This document shows, one piece after another, positions 26,003 through 32,849 of a stretch of DNA of 64,000 bases (within the stretch, counting starts at the first letter, position 1; the number at the start of each line of letters is the position of its first letter). The stretch spans positions 1-64,000 of the forward strand of contig CAZXPW010000008.1 of the NCBI GenBank assembly GCA_964643355.1, given 5' to 3'. The DNA comes from FEN-1350 sp964643355 (lineage in GTDB: Bacteria > Planctomycetota > Phycisphaerae > Sedimentisphaerales > Anaerohalosphaeraceae). The position numbers and the translations under genes were made by a program. Under the pieces are notes generated by a model, which saw only the letters and a list, made by a program, of their open reading frames with translations, was not told the origin of the DNA and ran no database searches.

Positions 26003-27874
26003 CTATCGAGTGAAAACCTCCCCACGGACAAGTTTAACCAACCAAAGCGTTCTGAGGTCTTCTATTGCTGGAGCGGTCTGGCCAAGGTTCTGTGGTTCTG
26101 CCACTGCCGTTTCCGGTTGATCCTTGAAATAGGAAAAATTCAATTGGCCCGTCTGACGGCCGTCGATGGAACGGCTAATTACCGTTTCGACGGTATCGGC
26201 GTCCAGATCGATGGTATAAATGATTTCGTCGCTATCCGGCTTCAAGACAACCTGCACTTTTTTGCGTCCATCGATAACCCGCGTTTCGAAAGGAATACTG
26301 AATTCCGCTGCATCACGGCGCACTGTATCAATCGTGTGCAGACCCATCCACGGGCGGCTGAGCCCCTTTAGGAGGGTCCCTCCTGCCAGGGAATAAAGGA
26401 CATTCCCTGTTTGGTCCTTAACCACCGCCGCATTCCCACGGTCGATAAGTCTTCGTGTTCCGGCTTGGATCGAGACCCAAGCCGGCTGTCTCTTGCTGAC
26501 ATTGTAATAGAAAGGAACAAATCCTGTACCCTGAATAGTTTGACCTGCAAGGGTCCCGCTTATTGTAAACCAGCAGTATCCTTGAGACTGTTTGGTATCG
26601 CGATCATCCACCCGGCGGGCGACCCCGGGCCAATTGTACCGGAAATGCTCTTCCTGCAGGACATCATAGTTTCGGATGACCCGCAAGATCTTCAGATCCG
26701 ATCCATCGCTGCCCGTAATCATCAGCATATTTTCGGAAAAACTGGGGTATTCGGCCATTTTAACGGAACGGCCTTCGATCTTGTTGAGAAATCCCGTCAG
26801 AGCCGCCGAGTCCGTCGGAAGACGCCGGACAGAAAGATCCTCATTGTAATTTCGATGTGCGGTGATGTGGACTGTATTGCTTCCTGTTTCGTAATAATAC
26901 GAACCATCGTCATTCTGCAGCCACTGACAGAAGGATTGTCCCTTGTCATCCTTCCGGATCAGACGCATCATCACTGGCCCTTGTGTTCCCTCGGGGTAAA
27001 AGTACCAGTTTTCGTTGGGTTGATTGGAGGAACTACCGGAGACTGGAACCACCTGCGTCGTTACACCGCCGTGAATTGCGGACGCATCTGAGGTTCCATC
27101 CTGGGGCGTATGAGCGACAATGGCCCCCGTTGTTATGACCCCGGCAGCGACCAAAGAAACAACGGCTGTTTTTGACGACAGGGCTCCGATGGTAGCGGCC
27201 ACCGCGCCGACTTCCACGGCCGAGGGCAAAACCGTAATCCCGGCCGCTGTAGCCGTATCCGGCGCAGTCATTTTTCCAAACACCACCAAAGCCGACAACA
27301 ACGCCCCTCGTCCGAATCCATGTTGACTCAAATATTTCTGCAACTGTTTTTTGCCGCGATAAAACATCAATCGAACATTCAGTTCATTCGAATCCATGAT
27401 CTCCGCTATCTGAGCATAGGACATATTCTCATAACATCGCATGCTCAAGACGGCCCGTTGATTTGGCTGAAGTTTGTCCATCGTCGAACGGACAATCTGC
27501 TTGAATTCTTCGGTGACCAGATTGTCCAGTCCGTGTTGTGCCTTTTCCAAAGACCGCTGGACCTCCGCCTTGGACAAAATCGCCTGTTTTCGGCGTTGTT
27601 GGATCCGGTGTTGATTTCGAATCTTGTTAAGGGCGATCTTGCACAACCACGGCCAGAAGCGGTCAGGATCGCTTAATTTTCCCAGAATCTTAAACATTTC
27701 CAGTAAACTTTCCTGAACAATGTCCTGCGTCAGGTCATCGCGCATCGTGATTCGATACACATAGGCCTGCAAGGGGCCCCGAATGCTGGCGGCCAGACGA
27801 TCCTGAGCGTCTTTTTCGCCCCGAGAAACCCGCAGGACCAAATCTCGATAAAGTTTGACATTATCCTGTTCCAT
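26003..27874 (-). CDS. Membrane-anchored ECF sigma factor with large extracytoplasmic domain
   Basis: The first ~185 residues are a complete ECF-type sigma factor: region 2 (DLTQDIVQESLLEMFKIL and DRFWPWLCKIALNKIRNQHR) and region 4 (LQPNQRAVLSMRCYENMSYA, then a helix-turn-helix ending at about residue 183). Residues about 190-255 are rich in Ala and hydrophobics, with a clear membrane helix at 236-254 (TAVVSLVAAGVITTGAIVA). The remaining ~365 residues should lie outside the membrane: a Ser/Gln linker then beta-rich sequence with lipoprotein-sensor-like strands (LMITGSDGSDLKILRVIRN). In ordinary systems the sigma factor is held by a separate anti-sigma protein; here sensor and sigma are one chain, as in some planctomycete ECF groups. 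It heads a tight operon with the next two genes on its strand. Confidence 0.85.
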   Translation of the reverse strand: MEQDNVKLYRDLVLRVSRGEKDAQDRLAASIRGPLQAYVYRITMRDDLTQDIVQESLLEMFKILGKLSDPDRFWPWLCKIALNKIRNQHRIQQRRKQAILSKAEVQRSLEKAQHGLDNLVTEEFKQIVRSTMDKLQPNQRAVLSMRCYENMSYAQIAEIMDSNELNVRLMFYRGKKQLQKYLSQHGFGRGALLSALVVFGKMTAPDTATAAGITVLPSAVEVGAVAATIGALSSKTAVVSLVAAGVITTGAIVAHTPQDGTSDASAIHGGVTTQVVPVSGSSSNQPNENWYFYPEGTQGPVMMRLIRKDDKGQSFCQWLQNDDGSYYYETGSNTVHITAHRNYNEDLSVRRLPTDSAALTGFLNKIEGRSVKMAEYPSFSENMLMITGSDGSDLKILRVIRNYDVLQEEHFRYNWPGVARRVDDRDTKQSQGYCWFTISGTLAGQTIQGTGFVPFYYNVSKRQPAWVSIQAGTRRLIDRGNAAVVKDQTGNVLYSLAGGTLLKGLSRPWMGLHTIDTVRRDAAEFSIPFETRVIDGRKKVQVVLKPDSDEIIYTIDLDADTVETVISRSIDGRQTGQLNFSYFKDQPETAVAEPQNLGQTAPAIEDLRTLWLVKLVRGEVFTR

Positions 27875-28195
27875 CGGACATCTTCAGAATACTGGTGCGC
27901 GCCTTGGGCTCAATGTTACCAATTTTTTGATTTTTTCTCCCCCAAGCGACTGACTCCCCGCCTCGTATCTTTTGAGTCATCGAATACCATATTAATTCCA
28001 TCTTATTATATGCAAATTTGTTTCAAAAAACAAGGTATATCCCTCTGAAAAGAACTTGGATTCCGAAATCTGTCACCAACTCATCCAGGGGAATAATAAT
28101 CCGTCCGTCTTATCTTATCGTTACGACAGGTTGTCCCTTTGGTTTGGACACTTTCGAGAAGAATATTCACAAATGAACTATAGTGAATCTATGGG

Positions 28196-28217
28196 AATAC
28201 TCGGAAGAGTATTTTTT
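28196..28217 (+). terminator. Terminator-like hairpin in leader
   Basis: AATACTC-GGAA-GAGTATT forms a perfect 7-bp stem with a four-base loop (28196-28213), and the run of six T starts inside its last bases. The stem is AT-rich and weak. It lies about 130 bases before the Gln-rich gene, so it may be an attenuator in a long leader instead of a gene end. Confidence 0.4.
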
Positions 28218-28291
28218 GAATTTCCCGGTAACACATCATTATGGCGCGCACCGGTTATTTAGAAATTGGTTCAGATTTCCCAAAAGAGACG

Positions 28292-28307
28292 GGAAGCGTG
28301 GGCTTCC
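28292..28307 (+). promoter_or_regulatory. Leader hairpin before Gln-rich gene
   Basis: GGAAGC-gtgg-GCTTCC is a perfect 6-bp GC-rich stem with a four-base loop, ending about 25 bases before the ribosome site GGAAAGGAAA of the gene starting at 28347. It could protect the message or affect its translation. Confidence 0.4.
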
Positions 28308-28346
28308 GACTCAGATAAAGAAACGAATAGTGGAAAGGAAATTGGT

Positions 28347-29306
28347 ATGAAAAAGCTCATAATGATTGCGACGCTGTTTGTGGTGGCCGATACCATCTTG
28401 GCGAAAACCTCTCCTGTGCGAGAAAGGACCATCGCTCAGAGACAGGTCCAGGTCATGAGCCCGGAGACAGAAACATTTTTGCGGTATATGTATCGGTACT
28501 ATGCAGAGCAAAATGACCAGGGCATGATGGCAATGCTGCAATACATGCTCGGTGCTCCCACACCCCCGCCTTCTCAGCAAAGTCAAAATCAGGATCAGGC
28601 ACAAACTCAAGCTCAAGATGGATCCTGTGATCAGTCACAACAACAGATTCAAACCCGGGATCAGACGCGAACTCAGGCTCAGGATGGAACCTGTGATCAA
28701 ACTCAGCAACAAACTCAGGTCCAGTCCGGAATTTGTGAACAGTCTCAGAAACAGAATCAGACTCAGACGCAAACCCAGGATGGCACTTGCGACCAGTCAC
28801 AACAACAGATTCAAACCCGGGATCAGACGCAAACTCAGGCACAGGATGGAACCTGTGATCAAACCCAACAACAAACTCAGCAGCTGGATCGGAATCAGGA
28901 TGGGACCTGCGATGCAGTTCAGGAACAGTGTCAAAATCAGGAACAAAATCAGGCTTGTACCGGTGATCCTGCCCAGGAGCAAAATCAGGAGCAGAATCAG
29001 GATGGCTTAGGAGATCAGGTTCAGCAGCAAGAGCAAAATCAGGAACAGACTCAGAATGGAACCAGTGATCCCGCTCAGGACCAAGAGCAGAACCAGGAAC
29101 AGAATCAGGATGGCTCCGGAGATCAGGCCCAGCAGCAGGAACAAAATCAGGAGCAGAACAAGGATGGCAATGGAGATTCATGCCAGCAGCAGGAGCCCAA
29201 TCAGGAACAGAACCAATACCGACAACAAGATCCCAACCCGGATCAGGATGCCAATCAGAATCAGGAACAAAATCGCCAGCAATCCCGGTCTCTTCGTCGT
29301 AGATAA
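28347..29306 (+). CDS. Secreted Gln/Asp/Asn-rich repeat protein with DGxxD motifs
   Basis: ATG 28347 follows GGAAAGGAAA and opens a signal peptide (MKKLIMIATLFVVADTILA). Residues about 20-68 are an ordinary folded-looking segment (SPETETFLRYMYRYYAEQ). From residue ~70 to the end (319) the chain is almost only Q, D, N, T, G, C and E, in about ten units of 20-27 residues. Each unit is centred on DGxCD or DGxGD (QDGTCDQTQQQTQ; DRNQDGTCD; QNQDGSGDQAQQQ). Early units carry Cys, later ones mostly do not. DRNQDGTCD resembles a thrombospondin-3/EF-hand calcium loop (DxNxDGxxD), so metal binding is possible. I know no function for it. Neighbours are secreted or membrane proteins including a ferritin-like one. 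Confidence 0.7.
   Translation: MKKLIMIATLFVVADTILAKTSPVRERTIAQRQVQVMSPETETFLRYMYRYYAEQNDQGMMAMLQYMLGAPTPPPSQQSQNQDQAQTQAQDGSCDQSQQQIQTRDQTRTQAQDGTCDQTQQQTQVQSGICEQSQKQNQTQTQTQDGTCDQSQQQIQTRDQTQTQAQDGTCDQTQQQTQQLDRNQDGTCDAVQEQCQNQEQNQACTGDPAQEQNQEQNQDGLGDQVQQQEQNQEQTQNGTSDPAQDQEQNQEQNQDGSGDQAQQQEQNQEQNKDGNGDSCQQQEPNQEQNQYRQQDPNPDQDANQNQEQNRQQSRSLRRR
28632..28880 (+). repeat. In-frame direct repeat inside the Gln-rich gene
   Basis: Bases 28632-28718 recur at 28794-28880 with few changes, an offset of 162 bases (54 codons). Both copies encode QSQQQIQTRDQT followed by an AQDGTCDQTQQQ unit. The near identity at DNA level indicates recent duplication, so repeat number may vary between strains. Confidence 0.8.
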
Positions 29307-29351
29307 CAAGGAACTCTCCCGGACAGGATTGGATCGAAAATCCACTCGGAA

Positions 29352-29386
29352 AAACGGCAGGTATCGGCGGGGGGTGCCTGCCGTTT
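29352..29386 (+). terminator. Intrinsic-terminator-like hairpin after Gln-rich gene
   Basis: AAACGGCAGG (29352-29361) and CCTGCCGTTT (29377-29386) pair perfectly over ten bases around a 15-base G-rich loop, 45 bases after the stop codon. A long T tail is missing (only TTT then ctcg), so it may stabilise the 3' end instead of ending transcription. Confidence 0.55.
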
Positions 29387-29491
29387 CTCGATATCGACCT
29401 TATCTGCGGGAATCTGATCGAGACGGAAACGACAAACGACCTTCGGATGGGTCTTTGCTATTCTGAGAACTGCATTTGGAAAGGAAAAGCT

Positions 29492-29904
29492 ATGTTAAAA
29501 AATTGGGAATGGGAATCGTTTTGGTTTTGGGTGTCGCATCTCTGGGATTGAGTTACACCGTTCGAGTGGAACCGGATAAAATCGTTCCGAATGCTTGGAA
29601 AGGGAAAGCGGAGGACCTGCAGGTTTCTGTTTTGATTTCCGTTTCCAGTGTGGAGGAATTCGCGGCATCTATCTCGATCGAGGGAGGAGATCCAATTCCG
29701 GCGGTTGGGTTTGATTATTGTGCAATCGATGATGTGTTGCACATTTACTTTGACAAGGATGCCGTAATTCAGCAGATTCTCGCTGAAAACCTGGATGGAG
29801 AAGTCGTTGTTTCGTTAAATTGTTCTTTCTGGGATGGCGACAATGAAGTGTTTATTGTGGGTTCTGACGCCATCGAAGTGTATAATGCGCCGGTCAAAAA
29901 ATAA
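29492..29904 (+). CDS. Small secreted beta-sandwich protein; start is out of frame by -1 at an A-run
   Basis: The main frame (29476-29904) has no ATG before base 29509, and its first start, TTG 29476, lacks a ribosome site. The sequence GGAAAGGA followed by ATG 29492 is a good start, but in another frame. A -1 shift at A-AAA-AAT (29497-29503) after ATG-TTA-AAA joins the frames and yields a signal peptide, MLKKLGMGIVLVLGVASLG. The mature part (VRVEPDKIVPNAW to FIVGSDAIEVYN) resembles a short beta-sandwich domain often found beside dockerins, whose usual form has a KGKW motif, a KFDR..V segment (here YFDKDAVIQQIL) and a final SDTIRV (here SDAIEV). Function unknown. Expression may depend on frameshifting, on TTG 29476, or the missing base may be a sequence error. 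Confidence 0.6.
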
Positions 29905-29937
29905 TCATGCATCACAAATTAAGTTGGGAGAGATTCA

Positions 29938-30489
29938 ATGAAGGTCAAGCATTTTGTTATGGCAGCGGTTTGTGCAATTATTGTGGCCAGTCCGTTACTG
30001 GCAAAAGGCCGAGCATTTCACGCCCTGCGACGCTCAACTCCGGGTACTCTGACCGCTGAACAAAAAGCCGAGCTTGTGTTCGTACGGGAGGAAGAAAAAC
30101 TGGCCCGGGATGTGTACCGGACCATGTTTGATCTGTGGGGCAAAACTATTTTCTCCAATATCAGCCTCTCGGAACAGCGCCACATGGATGCGGTCAAGAA
30201 TGTACTGGACAAGTATGGTATTTCGGACCCTGTAGGAAACCATGCCGTTGGTGTCTTTACGGATCCGGTGATTCAGGGATTGTACGATCAATTGACGGCA
30301 AAGGGATCGCTTTCCTTGAAGGACGCTCTGGAGGTCGGCGTCATCATCGAAGAAATGGATATCCAGGATTTAGAGGAAATGATTCCGTTGTACACCCAGC
30401 AGGATATCCTCAATGTCCTGACAAACCTGCTGGCCGGATCCAACAATCATTTGGTCGCTTTTCACAAGATCCTGGCGGCGTTGCCGTAA
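29938..30489 (+). CDS. DUF2202 ferritin-like secreted protein
   Basis: ATG 29938 has GGGAGAG about six bases upstream. A signal peptide (HFVMAAVCAIIVASPLLAKG) is followed by a four-helix DUF2202 domain. The acidic/His residues expected for a di-metal site are present: FVREEEKLARDVYRTM, LSEQRHMDAVKNVL, EVGVIIEEMDIQDLEEM and NNHLVAFHKIL. The family is uncharacterised but belongs to the ferritin-like fold, so binding or oxidation of iron or a similar metal outside the cytoplasm is the reasonable guess. It lies in a row of exported proteins starting at 28347. Confidence 0.88.
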   Translation: MKVKHFVMAAVCAIIVASPLLAKGRAFHALRRSTPGTLTAEQKAELVFVREEEKLARDVYRTMFDLWGKTIFSNISLSEQRHMDAVKNVLDKYGISDPVGNHAVGVFTDPVIQGLYDQLTAKGSLSLKDALEVGVIIEEMDIQDLEEMIPLYTQQDILNVLTNLLAGSNNHLVAFHKILAALP

Positions 30490-30627
30490 ATGTTGTCGTG
30501 GGAGTATGAGGGTGCCGGCCCCAACATTTTCGTCGCCCTCATGCATCTCAAACGGAGATCGGATAAACGGTATCCTCGGCGAAGTGCATCAGAAGAGTCG
30601 CGATTCGAATCGAAAGGATGGGGAAAG

Positions 30628-31572
30628 ATGAATCGTTCAATCGGAATCGTTGCGGTAGTGGGGTTTCTTTGCATGAGTGGAAACGCCCTCGCCATTTTTC
30701 GTCTGTTTGATAATTTTCAGGATGAATTCGTTGGCCCTCTGAATGGTCAGGATGCGTGGTATGCCCAGGGTGGCGACAATCGAGTTGTTACGGACCCGGA
30801 GAATCCTGACAATCAGGTCCTCTTTGTGCCCTCCGAATCGTCCATTGTTCGAAAATCTTTGATCGCGGAACATACCGGTGTACCCGATGGAACGGTGCGG
30901 ATGATGTTCATGCGTATTCGTGTCAGTCAGAAACAGACCTTTGCTGTGGGGTTATCGGGACTTCGTTTTCCCAGCGAATTCAGCGATTTTGCCCCCGAGA
31001 TTGGATTGGCCAACAGTGCCAAAAATCTGGATTTACGAGTCTGGGACGATGAAGAAGGGAATTATGAAATTGTTCATACGCTGGTTCCGGATCACTGGTA
31101 CAATCTCTGGGTGCGAATCGATGCGTTAACGAATTCCTATCAGATCTGGATGAACGATATTCCGGAGTCCGACGCCGTTGAAGCCGACAAGTTGACCGCT
31201 ACGGATGGGGATGACTCGTTTTATTTTCGCTCCGGAACAAAATCCGACCTGGTGACCTTCTATATTAAAACCGCCGGCGGTAGCAGCGGGACCAATTTCG
31301 GCCCTGTCTATATCGATGATATCTATCTTGAATTGAGCGGGGATCTGAATCTGTCCAATCCCACGATCCTGGAAGAACCGATTCCCGGCGACGCAAACGG
31401 GGATGGATGCGTCAATCTTCTTGATCTGGCGATCGTTTCGGCTTCTTGGTTTCTGGGTCCCGATCCGGCCGTATCGTGGCAAGCCGGGAATTTTGACTTC
31501 GACGATACTGTGGATACGACCGATCTGCTTCTCTTGGCGGAATTCTGGCTGCAAAACCGTCCTGGCGAGTGA
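30628..31572 (+). CDS. Secreted concanavalin-like protein with C-terminal dockerin
   Basis: ATG 30628 is taken because AAGGATGGGG precedes it and a signal peptide (SIGIVAVVGFLCMSGNALA) follows; the frame is open back to 30490. Residues about 25-235 form a jelly-roll-like domain (DNFQDEFVGPLNGQDAWYAQ, WYNLWVRIDALTNSYQIWMN, GPVYIDDIYLELSG), and about 255-310 are a complete tandem dockerin (GDANGDGCVNLLDLAIVSASW then FDDTVDTTDLLLLAEFWL). It may bind a glycan or surface partner. No cohesin is visible in this window to receive the dockerin. Confidence 0.82.
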   Translation: MNRSIGIVAVVGFLCMSGNALAIFRLFDNFQDEFVGPLNGQDAWYAQGGDNRVVTDPENPDNQVLFVPSESSIVRKSLIAEHTGVPDGTVRMMFMRIRVSQKQTFAVGLSGLRFPSEFSDFAPEIGLANSAKNLDLRVWDDEEGNYEIVHTLVPDHWYNLWVRIDALTNSYQIWMNDIPESDAVEADKLTATDGDDSFYFRSGTKSDLVTFYIKTAGGSSGTNFGPVYIDDIYLELSGDLNLSNPTILEEPIPGDANGDGCVNLLDLAIVSASWFLGPDPAVSWQAGNFDFDDTVDTTDLLLLAEFWLQNRPGE

Positions 31573-31693
31573 GGTCACAATACGAAATCACCGTCGCCGG
31601 ATCGCGCAAAAAAATAATCCGAACGAATTGCGTACCGTTTTCGTAGGAGTTTCCAAGATACGGTAAAATCGATCCATTGACGGAGTTTATTTC

Positions 31694-32629
31694 ATGACGA
31701 GTATTACAGGTTGGAAGTTCCAGTTTCGAGCTTTTGTTTCATTGCTGGTTACAGTTTCATTTCTGGAAATGGTTGTGTCGGGCATCATGATGTTTATGAC
31801 CCCTCCCGGTCGGATCGCCAACTGGTCCGGCTGGAAACTTCTCGGTTTGACAAAAGATCAATGGACCGCGATTCACCTCGGTTTCTCCGCGCTGTTCCTT
31901 GTATCATCCCTTATTCATATCTGGCTCAATGGTCGGGCGCTATTGAGTTACTTCCGAAATCGTGTAACCAGGGCCTTGTTTCTGCGATCGGAATGGATCG
32001 TTGATATAATCCTTTGCGGCCTGCTCTTGTGGGGGACACTCGCCGAGGTTGCGCCGTTCGATCAGATCATCGTCCTTCGAGAAAAGGCCAAGCGTATCTG
32101 GGATACCGCTTCTCAACAAGCGCCCGTTCCTCATGCGGAGCTTTTGACGCTCTCCCAGGTCGCCGAAGCGGCCGGCCTGGATGTTGGAACCTTGCGATCC
32201 AATCTCGATGCCCGCCAGATCAAGGCCAACTGGGAGATCGAGATGTTCGGAGTTGTCGCCGAGCGATATGGCCTGACTCCATTGGAGTTGTACAATATCG
32301 CCGTCGGACGATCCGGACAAGGACGAGGTTTCGGTGGAGGAGGGGGCAGACAAGTCACCGATGGCGAAACGCGTGCCGGTTTCGGCCGGGGAGCTCCAGG
32401 TCCTGACGGCTCGGGTGGATCAGGAACCGGTAGAGGGGGTGCAGGGGGCGGTTTCGGCCGAATGATCCTTCAAGATCTATGTACGGCCGAAAAAGTTGAA
32501 TTACAAACCGCCCTTGATCGTCTCGGCAAGATGGGCATCATTGCCAAACCCGAGCAAACTCTCCGCCAGATCGCCGAAAGTGCGGGCATCCGACCTTCTG
32601 AAGTTATCGAATGGATCCGGCCCCAGTAA
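31694..32629 (+). CDS. DUF4405 cytochrome-b561-like membrane protein with HTH-like C-terminus
   Basis: ATG 31694 follows GACGGAG. The first ~125 residues are a DUF4405 membrane domain with three or four helices (FVSLLVTVSFLEMVVSGIMMF, HLGFSALFLVSSLIHIWLNG, WIVDIILCGLLLWGTLAEV). Two histidines twelve residues apart in the second helix (IHLG and LIHIW) could bind haem. After it come two copies of a small helical motif (LTLSQVAEAAGLDVGTLRSNL and TLRQIAESAGIRPSEVIEWI) separated by a Gly-rich stretch at about residues 210-260. This points to membrane electron transfer; the C-terminal motifs may serve protein contacts. It is last in the same-strand row with the Gln-rich and ferritin-like genes. Confidence 0.82.
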   Translation: MTSITGWKFQFRAFVSLLVTVSFLEMVVSGIMMFMTPPGRIANWSGWKLLGLTKDQWTAIHLGFSALFLVSSLIHIWLNGRALLSYFRNRVTRALFLRSEWIVDIILCGLLLWGTLAEVAPFDQIIVLREKAKRIWDTASQQAPVPHAELLTLSQVAEAAGLDVGTLRSNLDARQIKANWEIEMFGVVAERYGLTPLELYNIAVGRSGQGRGFGGGGGRQVTDGETRAGFGRGAPGPDGSGGSGTGRGGAGGGFGRMILQDLCTAEKVELQTALDRLGKMGIIAKPEQTLRQIAESAGIRPSEVIEWIRPQ

Positions 32630-32849
32630 CCTCAGACGATTCATATCAAGTCCCGTGATTCGCCGACATTCATGGCGCATTTTTTCGCTGGACTACCTTG
32701 TTTCTTCCGATTCTGGAGTATCCTGGACCTGTGCCATTATGTATCACCCATCGATCGAGAATGCCCCAAGAGAGGCGGCAGAGATATTCGAGACTCCTTT
32801 TGGAAGCCAGATAGTTTGCCTGCGTCCGGGTAGGTCAGACAGACAAAAG

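Larger units (their letters stand above)
27875..28346. other. AT-rich divergent intergenic region with leader hairpins
   Basis: About 470 bases between the sigma gene and the Gln-rich repeat gene, more AT-rich than its surroundings. A 68-codon frame at 28056-28262 has no ribosome site or family resemblance. Two hairpins in the right half are listed separately. Promoters for both directions must lie here, but I could not fix one convincingly. Confidence 0.5.

Noticed and set aside
28056..28262. 68-codon frame in the AT-rich intergenic region
   Set aside because: No ribosome site, no recognisable features; overlaps a likely regulatory leader.
28632..28880. Possible CRISPR-like or tandem array
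   Set aside because: Repeats are in frame, code for QDGTCD units and have no regular spacers or cas genes.
28453..29181. 242-residue minus-strand frame across the Gln-rich gene
   Set aside because: It is the mirror of the CAG/CAA/GAT repeats; no ribosome site or signal peptide, and the plus-strand gene has both.
30506..30542. ATGAGGG/CCCTCAT inverted repeat as terminator after the DUF2202 gene
   Set aside because: Stem of seven bases with a loop of over twenty and no T tail; too weak to call.
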